64,000 nt of DNA, from positions 1,014,501-1,078,500 of the forward strand of contig NC_087384.1 of NCBI RefSeq assembly GCF_963675165.1, given 5' to 3'. Below, one piece after another: positions 49,101-59,835 of this stretch. Each line of letters begins with the position of its first letter. Position 1 is the first letter of the stretch. The notes below the pieces were generated by a model. That model was given only the letters and a program-made list of their open reading frames with translations. It had not been told where the DNA came from and searched no databases. The translations under genes were made by a program, and so were the position numbers. The DNA is from Halichondria panicea. Lineage: Eukaryota; Porifera; Demospongiae; Suberitida; Halichondriidae.

Positions 49101-52100
49101 TTGTCCTCAGAGGAGCTGATTACAATCATTGACAGACTGTTGTCTGCCGAGCGACGTACAACAGTGGATGCTAGGCTAGTTATCAATCCTCTGTGTCCCT
49201 CCATGGTGACCAGTAGTGGCCCCCCAGGCAAGTGGTAGAGAGGGTGTAGGGGAGTGATGGCTGGACAGTAGTCATCAAAAGCTCTTAACAAAATCCCTTT
49301 TAGGTTGGGCCTGTACAAAGAGTACATGTAGGTAGGTAAGTACTAGAGTTGGCTCTGTACTAGAGTTTTGTTCCAAATTCAGCGGTTTTATGATTTTCCG
49401 AAAGCTTAGAAGGAGCTCGTTCATATGGTATGCTCAAATCACAAATTTGGAACGGGACATTTTTCGGAAAAAGACTATAATTATATGTATGGTATTTTGC
49501 CAAAAGCAGGCCCAAAATAGATTTTCGATTTTAACAAATTATCTGAAAGGCCTCTCAGAAAATTAACGTTATTGGACAAACAGACTAAAGTTATGGCGTT
49601 CTATTTAACGCTACATACATTACAACTACAATTTAATGTATAATTCATGAGCCTCTCTCTATGGTGCACACAAATTCAATTCTAAGCGTACCATTGCCAT
49701 GGTGATGAGCCTCTAACGTGTGGCAGTAGTCGTCCCAGTAGCTGTGAGGATAGACAGAGCTGGTCACGACACAGGGCCTCCACTGACTGGCTCAAGGCAT
49801 CCCTCAACAGTACTAGCTCATACTGGGAATCACTAGCACCAGCACTCCTGTAAGTATACCAAACGAAAAATATTAATTCAAAACACAAAACACCTCTAGC
49901 TGTTAATATACATGTAATAGCATTCTTATGTTGTTATCTTATTGTACTCCTGATAATAGCTATATCTTCAAAGCTTCTTATGCATGGTTTTCATTTACTG
50001 TATGTGCAGAAGAATTTGATTGCAATAATTATTGTCTGTAAAGCACACTGCATGTACGTTACCTCTACATTACAAAATGACATCACAACTGCTCCTCACC
50101 TGGCTAACGGCACTAGTGGTAACACAGCTGCAAACTCTGCCACCAGATCCAGGACAGAGATACTGACAATACTCGCCTTCAGCCACTCGTAGTCAACCAG
50201 CAGTCGCTGCAGCTCATAGTGTCTCCGGGCGAGCATTAGGAGGTGTGGCAGTAAGTGGAGCTTACGAACATTGTATAGACCCAGCTCATCACTCACAACC
50301 ACCGGCTGTTCAAAATGAAGCTTCTCTCCATCTGCACAAATAAACAAAAAGCAGCATATTAATATTACACTATTTTCAACGGGAGCTTCGAGTTTACTAA
50401 AATGTGTAGGATCACATAATACACATAGCTACTTGTACCTGTTTCGTCAGCAGTCCTCTGAAGTAGCCCACCTGCAAAGTAGTTGGCGAGTGTGTTGTAA
50501 CGAGCCTGAGCAGTGGGTGGGTAGGAGAGGTAGGCGGAGACTGCAGCCTCGTGTAGGTGGTGATGGGACCAACGCAAGACTAGTGATCCCCCACACCCAC
50601 TGTGGTAGTCGAGGAGTGGCCTGAGGGCACGATGGAACATGGCCGTGAGGAGCGGGGGGATGGCTGTTAGTGTGTGGGTGTCAGTAGTGGGGGTGTGGAG
50701 TGGGCGCCACTTTTGATTGACCTCTTGCATCACCTGAGTAGGATTCACAGAAAGTGATATTAATACATCGGAAATAAAAAAATGTATGATAAGTGATGTT
50801 ACGGCTTCGTATAATGTACATTACACTTAGTAACTGACATCCATTGTAACAGTGCTAGCCTACTACATGTACTGTCATACCTCATCATCACATGATGTAC
50901 TGTCATACCTCATCATCACATGATAGCACGTCCAGGAGCTCCATTTCAGTGAGGCCATCCCTTGAGGCCGTGATGTAGCCGAGTGCACTCCTCGTAAACA
51001 CCCTCCCTAACCTGTCCTCCACATCACTGAAAAACTGCTTTGTGATTCCTACAATGGATTTGTGAATATTTGAGTATGTGTGTACAGTGGGTATGTGTGT
51101 ACATGGGTATGTGTGTACATGGGTATGTGTGTACAGTGGGTATGTGTGTACAGTGGGTATGTGTGTACATGGGTATGTGTGTACATGGGTATGTGTGTAC
51201 ATGGGTATGTGTGTACAGTGGGTATGTGTGTACATGGGTATGTGTGTACAGTGGGTATGTGTGTACATGGGTATGTGTGTACATGGGTATGTGTGTGCTG
51301 TTACAGTAATAGATCTATGTACGTAACTCACCGCTCAAGTCAGCGATTGGTGTCCAACTGCTGTTCCACTGGTAGGAATGCCATAAGGTGACCTCTCTTA
51401 GAAGAAACTGCAAATACAGTGGATTTCTATACTTTAGAAAAGCATCAAGGACCACTTTTTCCTGAGTTCCTGTTAGCATCCTCCCCCTTATTTTGAGCGA
51501 GTGATTCAACAGCTGCTTACAATCAGAGCTACTCAGCTCAGCTACCTACAGTTGGAGTTAGGCTATGGGACTACACACACACACAAACAAAAGATCAACG
51601 TTTTAAATTACCTCAATGAAGTTCTCCTGATGAGTTGATAGCAGGCTCTGCAGTACGGGAAAACAGCTGTATTTTGTTTCTGAGGAAGTGGACAGGACAA
51701 TCTTGACGTGCTCTGGTAGGTGTAGTGGTAGCCATGACAACCCGAGAGCTCCATCTTCTGGTGATAGCTCATCCACACCATCCAATAGCAGAATAAGTGG
51801 TTTATCGCTCGAGGAAAATGCTAACAATCGACGCAAAGCCTCACAAAGTGGTCTGTAACCATTCGGCAATTCAACGATCTCTTGCTTGTATATAACACGA
51901 AGCTGTAGACAGAGCACACACTCACAATGCACACATAGTGAATATAGAACTGGTCTCTCTCACTTGTTTGCAGATGTCCAGTAGAAGATGTCTCACACAT
52001 TGAGCATTAGGTGTGGCTCTGATGAACCGCAACACGATGGCTGCTCTCTTGAGGGAACTAACAGTTCCCAGCATGCAAGCTACCCCCGCCATCAGGCTAG

Positions 52101-54279
52101 TCTTACCACTACCCACACACCCGTGCAGGACGAGAGGAGTCATCGACAAACCTCCAAGGTAGTCAAGAATACGGGAGGTGATAGGTGGTCGATCCTATTA
52201 TAAGAAAAATGTATCATATGAGTACACATAATTTTTGAAAAGCAGTAAATTTAGACTTACTCCTGTTTATAGGACCACATTTCATGTACTTTTATGGGAC
52301 TATTTTATCCTATTTTTTATCCTATTTTTCTACTGGAAAGTTCAATCATAAAGGTTTCAATGAGCTCACCATAAACCCGAGACTCTTCCTCTTGCAGTAG
52401 CTGGCATGGCAGAGAATCTCGTGGGTCACACCATCGCTATTCTGCAGGTGTCCAGTGAAACCACTGGTAACCATAGACTGTAGGGCAGTGAGTAGCTGCT
52501 CTGTGAGCTGGGTGAGATGGTCAGTGTGTGTCTCTGTGTCCACTCCCTTGCCCTTAGCCCACTTCAGGGAGAACTCAAAGATGTTGGTAGAATCAAGTCT
52601 GTCAACACACAAATCCAGTTGTTAATACCTTTAATTATAGGCAATTAAGCCTTTAATTATTGTGAATAATATAGCTATAATTTATTTCACTAGGCAAGCT
52701 TAATGAATGCCACGCAGCTAGGTTATAGCTCTACAGCAGACTACATTAATTATTATTAAATACAATGAATACAATGCCCTGGTAGATAGAGAGAGACTGT
52801 ATGTACTCACCCCACATATTTGGCTGGCATCCTGGCCTCCTTGAGATGGTTCAGTATCTTGAGTGTCTCTTGATCAAACTCCGCCCCTCTCTTCCCCTCC
52901 ACCAGGTCAGTGTAGGCGGCCAACATCCGGTCGCCTGATGGCCGCTGCTCCTGGAGATCTGTGAACGTGCGTTTGAGCCACAGACAGGATTGGTTTGGAT
53001 CCTTGGTCATGTTGAATATTCCCAGGCATACCTCCTCTTCGATCACTGCAAATGGAGGGGGGAGATGATTTGATCACCAGTAACAGCCCATGTTTATTTG
53101 TCAAGAATGGAATATTCTACATGTTTTGGTTCACATACCTGACATGGTATAATGTTGAGCTTTGGAGATGTCTTTACCGAGAGCCACCTTTGCTGCCTTC
53201 CTGGTGGTCCTGGACAGTGACTGGTGGATGGACTTCCATTCCTCATGAGACCTAGAGTGCAGTAAACAGTCATCAACACACATCCGAGGTTACTGTACAC
53301 ACAGGAGCTTACATTCCACTACGAGACTGCAGGACATACTGTGGAGGGAGGGCGTTTGTGTCTTGCCTGTACCATTGAGTCACCAGCTGTCTCATGCTGT
53401 GATCGTCAATGGCTGCTAGCAACAATTTGAAATCTCTCTCTGGAATATGTTTGTGGAGAGCCTTGTGGCCGTACCTCTGAGCCAGCAGAGTCTATAGACA
53501 AATCGACAAAATACTATAATAACTTTTACAGTGGCTTTACGTTACAGGAGTGAATAGTTTGAAATGGGGGAAGAGGAGAAATGTTTAAATTATCGAAAAA
53601 ACAATCTTACCACAAAGGTTGGACCCACTGACACTTCCTGACAGAGTTTGATTTCGTCTCTGGCCATTTCCAGTAACCCTCTTGTCTCCAGCTCGTAGGC
53701 CATGCTGTCGCTAAGGGCCTGGGGTGTGGGGAGGGGCATGGTGGACGGTACCTCTCGAAACAGGTCCACAACTACGCATTGCAGTCCCAGAAAATGGCAG
53801 AACTGACGTAATCGAGGGTACACATGAGCGGCCAAATGTCTTTTCTCGACAATGGAGTCTGAGACAATGAGAATAATGATACAGAGTATATTCTTCTAGT
53901 TTCAACTTTGAGTCAGCTGCTGACCTGAAAGTTCAGAGGAGATATAGATCCTGACAGTTTTGTAGAGTGGCTCTTGCTTGAGCGAGAGGTCACCATTGTA
54001 AATGTCATCTGTTTCTCTATTTCCTGGTGAAGTGTATTGTACATGTCATGGTGGTTGCAGAAAAGGGGGTGGGGCTGGTCCTAGCAACTTACTGAGTACA
54101 GAGGCGGCCCTGCTTGTGTCTTGAGGGAAAGAAACTGCCCTCACAGAGTCCATCTTTATTGCAGCGTAGATGTAGACGCTCTTGATGACAGCTAGAGCTG
54201 CTTGTGAAGGGCTTAGGAAAAGAGACAGCACTAGCGAGATAAGATCTAAAAGGGGTGTGGCGATAGGATCAAATGCCAT
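43166..54279 (-). CDS. DUF4062-like, NACHT and WD40 protein (NWD family)
   Basis: Nineteen exons: 54093-54279, 53925-54023, 53611-53858, 53313-53491, 53139-53251, 52811-53045, 52370-52598, 51964-52194, 51612-51902, 51332-51545, 50909-51048, 50439-50733, 50100-50331, 49692-49847, 48966-49310, 48600-48752, 45832-46029, 45241-45396 and 43166-44666. They sum to 5202 nt (1733 aa) in an exact frame. An N-terminal block (VRIYISSELSDSIVEKRHL, YPRLRQFCHFLGLQ, VVDLFREV, GPTFVTLLAQRYG) matches the DUF4062/TIR-like region of NWD1/NWD2 proteins. NACHT follows: P-loop GCVGSGKTS near residue 450, Walker B LILLLDGVDELSPED near 545. WD40 repeats run from about 950 to about 1580, then a serine-rich tail ends SSACLVL. 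NACHT ATPases with WD40 sensors oligomerise on ligand detection; an immune or cell-death role is inferred. The start could instead be 54366. Confidence 0.92.
44941..45134. mobile_element. MITE with CCGTATAG termini in NWD intron 18
   Basis: The left TA-CCGTATAGAGGGTATA...TTCGAGGGTATAAATGTTCG is mirrored by CGAAAATTTATACCCTCGAA...TATACCCACTATACGG-TA. A truncated relative lies at about 45498-45636 in the previous intron. Confidence 0.88.
46102..46312. mobile_element. MITE with TACCGTATTACTAGAAT termini
   Basis: The left TACCGTATTACTAGAATAC mirrors the right ACATTCTAGTCATACGGTA. Related fragments lie at 25378-25510 and 46655-46760. They share TTGCGATCTAACTATTGCG. It lies in an NWD intron. Confidence 0.8.
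46937..47734. mobile_element. 798-bp MULE-like element with 9-bp TSD
   Basis: The ends TAGCCTCGATCCCAGGCC and GGCCTGGGACCGAGGCTA are inverted, with similarity extending about 85 bp inward (GGCCTGGTATTGATTGTAT mirrored by ATACAATCAATACCAGGCC). The direct flank AAGAGTCTC occurs at 46928-46936 and 47735-47743. Long inverted repeats plus a 9-bp duplication are typical of Mutator-like elements. It is non-autonomous and sits in an NWD intron. Confidence 0.9.
47901..48514. mobile_element. MITE-like element with TAAGGTTACGGTA ends
   Basis: TAAGGTTACGGTA at the left is mirrored by TACCGTAACCTTA at the right, 614 bp apart, consistent with TA flanks. There is no ORF of interest inside. It lies in the same NWD intron as the MULE-like element. 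Confidence 0.65.
50868..50923. repeat. Perfect 28-bp tandem duplication of a splice donor
   Basis: The 28-bp unit (TGTACTGTCATACCTCATCA plus TCACATGA) occurs twice without spacer. It contains the donor GATGATGAG|GTATGA of NWD exon 11, so two identical donors lie 28 bp apart. Only the first keeps the reading frame of the next exon. Confidence 0.9.
51068..51296. repeat. GTATGTGTGTACATGG minisatellite in NWD intron
   Basis: Tandem GTATGTGTGTACATGG and GTATGTGTGTACAGTGG units, about 14 copies. It lies directly before exon 11. Frames reading YVCTWVC or YTHTHVH are artefacts. Confidence 0.93.
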
Positions 54280-54389
54280 GTGGCCTGTGCAATAGGAGAT
54301 ATCATCACAATGGAAATGTAAATCTCTTCTTGTGTGTTCTGTAATAATCTGACTATTTTGTTCCATGCAGTATTGACAAGAATGTGGCT
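54280..54389. promoter_or_regulatory. Short divergent promoter, NWD gene / CRCP
   Basis: Only about 110 bp separate the two chosen start codons, which point apart. If the upstream NWD ATG at 54366 is used the gap is 23 bp. An extra upstream CRCP exon is possible because the frame before its first ATG is open (SIDKNVA). Confidence 0.5.
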
Positions 54390-55194
54390 ATGCTCTCAAA
54401 CTTTGAGGTAAGAACACTAGCTAGCTACTAGTGAACAAGTCGTCATGTCACATCATTCTCGATCTCGCCCACAACAGGTGCACGACCTCCTGGCAAGCTT
54501 ACAGACAAATACAAAGGGAAAGAAACCAAACGGTCGAGCACAAAACCTTGCCACAATCACATACGAAGTGAGTGATACATTTTTGTCTGATTTTCTCTTC
54601 GTTAAACTATTCAAATTTTAGACCAACGAGTATCTGTCCAAGACTCCGTGTGCACTACAGGTACAGTATAGTGTGTAGGCATATCATGTGATTCACAATG
54701 CCTGACAGGATGCAAAGATCATCAAAGACTTCCTAAACGACCTAAAATTAGTCAAGTTAACAAAGTGAGCTTAAACTACCATTTATTTTAGTATTTTAGA
54801 GGACTATCTTCATAGTCCTATCCATTTATAGAGCTGAGAAACTGCAGCTGTTGAATCTGAGACCAGTCACACAAGTGGAGTTGCAGCTGGTGAGTTTACT
54901 AATGTGTGTATTGCCACGACGACCCTAATGATCGTACTGTGTCTGAAAACACCCCCAACTGAATTTGCATAGTTTTGTACCATTTTGTGCAATTGCCACC
55001 AGCTCCATGCAAGGGACTTCCTAATAATTGATGAGTGTCTCTCTCTCTGTACCCAGTTAGTTGAAGAGATGGAGGAGCGTCTGAGTGAAGAGGAGACGAC
55101 TGCTCTACTGGAGAGAGTGGCCGCTCTGCCCTGTCCACAACCTGAGCAACCCGAGCCACCAGTAGAGAGTGATACCATGGACACCAACTCTTGA
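54390..55194 (+). CDS. CRCP: RNA polymerase III subunit RPC9 / CRCP
   Basis: Six exons, 54390-54407, 54478-54567, 54622-54660, 54709-54764, 54832-54889 and 55057-55194, sum to 399 nt (132 aa) in an exact frame. The start MLSNFEVHDLLASL and the blocks ATITYETNEYLSKTPC, FLNDLKLVKLTKAEKLQLLN, RPVTQVELQL and VEEMEERLSEEETTALL align along the full length with human CRCP. CRCP is the Rpb4-like stalk subunit of RNA polymerase III. The tail is acidic and proline-rich. The native start may lie in an upstream exon. Confidence 0.94.
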
Positions 55195-55295
55195 CAATCA
55201 TTGTGTTTTGTTAATATTAATATTCTTTCCAATGTAAAATTCACATAAAAAAGTCACAAAATAAATACATGTAGTACTGTTATTATATTCTACGG

Positions 55296-56405
55296 CTATA
55301 ACAGTTTAAGGTGTCCTGTTGTCGTGTCCACCTTTTCCACTGGACCTGCATGTGTGTGGGGAAACATGTGACTACTACACAAGTATAGTTGACGCAAATT
55401 AGATCCCACTTGAGTGTGTTTAGCAGAGAACTACCATGAGCAATAGTTCCCGGTAACCATATTATAATTATTGCTTGAGGATAGAGGATAGCTAGTGATG
55501 TAATGTTGGTACATGTATTTGGCCGAAATTCGCAAAATCTAAATATGAATCATTGATGACACCTTTTGAAAGGTCTCTTTCTATAGTTGAACAGCCATAA
55601 CTTTAGTATTGTTGATCCAATTTCAAAGCTTCTTTCAAATGATGTGATTCAATTTGGCATTTTTCACCATGGTACATTGTAGCTTAGTTAGCCAATGAAA
55701 AGTGGGACCTAAAGCAGTTAGATCATGGGCATGAATTGCAAAAGTCTATAATTGTGTTATAGTTGAGGGCATAGTACTACACAAGTAATGACACAAAATA
55801 TCATATGAACAGTAGAGTGCATTAGATAACAAAACACCTGTAGCTAGTATATACCCTCACCTGGTCCAATACAGAGCACTGTCTTAGAGCCTGGTGCGAT
55901 CTGAGTGCGTCCAGCATCCCTCACAACGTGAGTGTTGAGACCTAACTCCCTAGCATGTTGCCTCACATCCAGTCTGGAGGGGGAGGGGCAGATAAGTATA
56001 CGCTACTAGTACACGGTATACTTACAATGTTTGCTCGTCAGGAGTCTTGACAACGACCTTTGTACACCCTGTGTTCTCCCAATGACTGACCACCTGTGTG
56101 AGAGGACAAATCATAAATTATGCAAAAATCACATTACCCCCGCCCCCTCACACACCCAACATCCGCCCACTCAACCCTCACACACCCATTACACATATCT
56201 CACACATAACTATGTACATACCTCAGCTGCAGGTTGGGTACTCATCAGTTGCTTGTATGCTCCGATAGCAGCATGACTATATACACTACATGGAAAACAA
56301 GCATACATTTATATGAATATATCGCTGTTAAAATGACGGCTCACTTGAGCAGCAATCTTCCCCTTGCCCATCTTCAGATCGTTTCCTCACTACAAACACC
56401 ATCTT
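55296..56405 (-). CDS. PTRH2: Peptidyl-tRNA hydrolase 2, 5' part frame-disrupted
   Basis: The 3' exons are clean: 56222-56276 ([18 protein letters not shown]), 56026-56093 ([20 protein letters not shown]), 55861-55973 ([21 protein letters not shown]) and 55296-55345 (ending GHLKLL). [11 protein letters not shown]...GP is the PTRH2 signature. This enzyme cleaves peptidyl-tRNA and, in animals, is mitochondrial and linked to anoikis. Upstream, MVFVVR and [12 protein letters not shown] (56334-56402) are both recognisable but in different frames: an extra A appears to split VVR from NDLKMGKGK. The donor after AAQ also does not match the phase of the next exon. No N-terminal membrane segment was found. 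Either the gene is broken or the assembly has small errors here. Confidence 0.78.
55346..55860. other. Intron of PTRH2
   Basis: AT-rich, no repeat structure or ORF worth noting. It lies between the last two PTRH2 exons. Confidence 0.7.
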
Positions 56406-56423
56406 GCAAGGTCATTGCAGAAG

Positions 56424-56961
56424 ATGGTGGATCAATTGCTTACGACCAGGGGGCAACTTCGGCAGGCAAGCAGCTATGAAGTTGATGTAAATTGTATGAA
56501 CTACTCTGGATACAGTAGTGTTGTTCAAAATGATGTTGGAAAAAAGCACAAAATTCTTGATACAGGATGCGGAACTGGCCTAGCTGGTGAATTGCTTTTA
56601 AATTCTATATCAACTCCACAAGCAATTCAGCTTTATGGTGGTGACATTAGCACTGAGATGTTGAAGATAGCAAAATCGAAAGGAATTTACACCGAGCTGC
56701 AAGTCATCAACCTGAAAGAGGAACTGCCATACGAAGCCAATAGTTTTGACAGTGTTATCTGTGTTGGTGCATGTGTTTGGGATCGGACATTGTGGCCTGG
56801 AATGTTTGCCAAACATCCTCCGTGTTCTCAAGCCCGGCTGTTTCTTCATTGCAACAGTTAACGAAAAAGTGTTCGACCTCACGACAGCTGAAGAATGGAA
56901 AAAGCAGATATCAACATGCAACTGTGAACTGTTAGAGAACACTAAAATACCGTACCTATAG
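56424..56961 (+). pseudogene. METTL27-like methyltransferase with frameshifts
   Basis: The frame from 56424 reads YEVDVNCMNYSGY, then HKILDTGCGTGLAGELLL (SAM-binding motif I), LYGGDISTEMLKIAKSKGIY (motif II) and NSFDSVICVGA. The continuation VFGIGHCGLECLPNILRVLK and PGCFFIATVNEKVFD lies in another frame, so one indel sits near 56765-56772. The preceding YDQGATSAGKQ, expected just before YEVDV, lies in a third frame, implying a second indel near 56470. The family resembles METTL27 (WBSCR27). There is no intron. It could be a retropseudogene or an intact gene with assembly errors. Confidence 0.72.
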
Positions 56962-57339
56962 ATTATGCAACGCTTTTATTCTTGTTGTTCGTAAATTGAT
57001 TCAGAACTAATAATATTGATCCTTAAAACAAATATTTGGTTGTTGATCTAGTCTTTGAAATGTGTTTTAGCATCAGTTCCACGTAGCCTTTGTGCCTATT
57101 TTTTTGTATCATCAGTGACCTACAGTGAGTAGAATGTACTGCATGGATGGGATGATAATTTTTATGACTGCATCTGAAGATCAAACATTTACGATAGGTC
57201 ATTACGAGTACCGTACATGATTTTGGACTTGTAGTTTGGGAAAATTCTAATGCCATGCTTTGAAAAGGTCATTTCAAACCAAATTATTAAAACCTATATT
57301 ATTATATGAACAGTGGACATTGAAAAGCTAGTACAGTAT
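56962..57339. other. Intergenic, no feature seen
   Basis: AT-rich DNA without coding signal, between the methyltransferase-like sequence and the Helentron relic. Confidence 0.6.
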
Positions 57340-59190
57340 GATGTGTCCGTTTTTGGCTGCAAGACATAGCTGCAAGACATAGGTTCTAGTGGAAAGCTGG
57401 ACCTGCATGATTATCAGGTCCAGTTTTCCCCACTTCCACTAGAACCTATGATACTAGAACAAATCAAAGCTGTCATGCCGGATAGGAGTACCTTTGGTGG
57501 TGTCAGTATATTAGCAGTAGGAGACTTTTTTCAATTACCCCCCGTCTGTCAAACACCTGTTTTTTTAGTGTCGTCAATGATAGTTATGCTAAACTATATA
57601 CAACTTGGGTTCATTATGGTTAGATGAATTTCAAATGATTGAGCTAGATGAGATTATGAGACAAAAGGGTGAGACTTCGTATTTTGTGAACTTCTGTGTA
57701 GGATTAGAACTGCTATACACACAATGACAATGACATCGATGTGCTCAAGTCTAGGGAAATTACTCCTCAAATGCCCAATTACCCAAACCATGCTCTACAT
57801 GTGTATAGACTCAATGCTGACGTTGATGAGCGTAACATGACCATGTTGAATGCCTTGGTTCCAGAAAATCAGCAATACTCTATAAAGTCTCGTGATTCTA
57901 GAGCTGCATGGTCAAACTATAGCCACATCAACCTGTCAACCCTGTCTGACAAGAGATCAGAAACTAGTGGCCTACATTGTGTTTTGAAAGTTGCAATTGG
58001 TAGCAGATGGGCTAGTGAATGGTGCTAGAGGTGAAATAGTCGATATAGTGATGGCTGCTGGTAAGGTTACACACATTCTTGTAAATTTTGATCACCCTAA
58101 TGTAGGAGCTAAGGCCAGACAAGGTAGTCAATTTTTGCAAACGTTCCCAACTGCTATTCCACTAGTAAAACACGAAGCTATTTTTAAAGCTAAAGGTTAA
58201 CGAGGTTCTGAAATTACTCGGTTACAGTTCCCATTGACTCTAGCTTGGGCCACTACTATATACACAAGGTACAAGGTTTAACACTCGATGAAATTGTGGT
58301 TGACATGAAAGGTAGCCGTTTTAGCTCTGGTCAAGCCTATGTAGCATTCAGTCGTGTTAAAAAGCTTGAAGGCTTGCATGTATTGAACTTTAATGAGAAG
58401 GTTATTAAAGCGAGTGATGACGTTAAGACTGAAATGTCTAGATTAAATGATATGGTACTGAGCCCATTGTCTGTATACATATTATGTCCCGAGGATCATA
58501 TCATCATTGCATTACTCAATGTTCGATCACTTCTACCTAAAGTACCATACATTAAATGTGACCAATTGTTTACTTCAGCTATGATTCACTGTTTTACTGA
58601 AACTTGGTTACAGTCTGAATTATAGAAAGTCCAGTAATACACACAAAACCCATCAGTGCATGTATTAGACTTGATAGAGCGTTTGGTGATAGAAAAGGTG
58701 CATGGGGTTTTGATTATAGCTTGCCATCAACTATTGAACTAATTGAATTTTACAGTTTCGAACAAGATGATGTTCAATATCCAATAGAAATAATGTGTGC
58801 TGTGCTTGGACTACTTAATGGCAAACACATTCATTTAACTCTGGTCTACAGATCTCCAACTGTTTCTAAAAGTGTTTTAAACATTATGCGTGCCCTAGTC
58901 ATCTATACAAAGCCTTCCTATGATATCCATTGTCCTAGGTGACTTTAATTAATGTCGACATTCTTACCAACACAAATTCACAATTAGAAACGTTAATGCT
59001 TGATCATGGTTTTTCTCAGTTGATACACACTCCCACTACAGACACAATCGTATACTCTTATAGACCATGTCTATTGCAATAGCCCAGAACCAGAGCGTGT
59101 TGATACAAACGTTACTGATGTTTACTACTCAGACCATGATGCAGTTCTATTTTCCATTCCCCTTGAATATAGATATCTCTATAGCTGTTT
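57340..59190 (+). mobile_element. Decayed Helentron (PIF1-type helicase plus EEP endonuclease)
   Basis: On the plus strand, broken over three frames, appear helicase motifs GGVSILAVGDFFQLPPV, LDEFQMIELDEIMRQKGE, ENQQYSIKSRDS, VADGLVNGARGEIVDI, VQGLTLDEIVVDMKG and GQAYVAFSRVKKLEGLHVLN, i.e. the second half of a PIF1/Helitron-type helicase. They are followed directly by IIALLNVRSLLPKV, FTETWLQSEL, LVYRSP, VLGDFN, LDHGFSQLIHTPT and YSDHDAVLFSIP, the endonuclease/exonuclease/phosphatase fold. Helicase followed by this endonuclease is the layout of Helentrons (Helitron2). The Rep domain is missing. A hairpin lies at 57378-57449 at the 5' edge. Confidence 0.82.
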
Positions 59191-59679
59191 TATAACTATA
59201 TGCATGGTTCCATTTAATATGCTCTCGCTTAACCACTAAATGCCATACATGCATGCACCTCAGCCTATATAATATTGTCTTATCAGTCGTCTAGCAAACT
59301 ATCTTCTGCTAAACGTGTATATGTTCTGAGACAAGTTGCTAACAGGTTGAAACCAGTGCATTTTATACAGCCTCTTCGGCTAGATTATCTCTGCCTGGTT
59401 TCAACCATGATATGACTGCAATAGGGTTATGGGGTTTATTAAACATTCATTAATTTTAAGCATTCATTATTCTGTTATTGTACTGTTGTTACTGGCTTGG
59501 CCAATCACTTGCAAGTGATCCATTCTTTTGTATGACTCTAATGACTCAAATGACTCCCTAAAACATATCATGCTGTACATGCATTATTCTGGGTAAAAAG
59601 CGAAAAGGGAGAGCCCAATGACTCAAATGTACGGTGGCCCTGAGGTACACACCTATACTCCATTTTTCATTTGCGGTTC

Positions 59680-59835
59680 ATTTCGCAGTTCAACTGCTCT
59701 TCTGCAGTTCAACTACGCTTCTGCAGTTCACCGTGCAGTTTACTTTGCAGTTCGCTTTTGCAGTTCGCTTCTGCAGTTCGCTTCTGCAGTTCGCTTCTGC
59801 AGTTCACTTTTGCAGTTCTCTTCTGCAGTTCAACT
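59680..59835. repeat. GCAGTTCGCTTCT tandem repeat
   Basis: About ten imperfect 14-bp units (CTGCAGTTCGCTT). The array resumes at 60933-60980 and again near 61835-61870, on either side of two inserted elements, so it was probably one array. Confidence 0.88.

Noticed and set aside
51024-51391. Six overlapping ORFs of YTHTHVH / GMCVHGYVC type
   Set aside because: Low-complexity translation of the GTATGTGTGTACATGG repeat in an NWD intron.
56031-56479. Plus-strand ORFs across PTRH2
   Set aside because: Mostly antisense shadows of PTRH2 exons; only the last ~20 residues (AYDQGATSAGKQ) are meaningful, as a shifted piece of the METTL27-like sequence.
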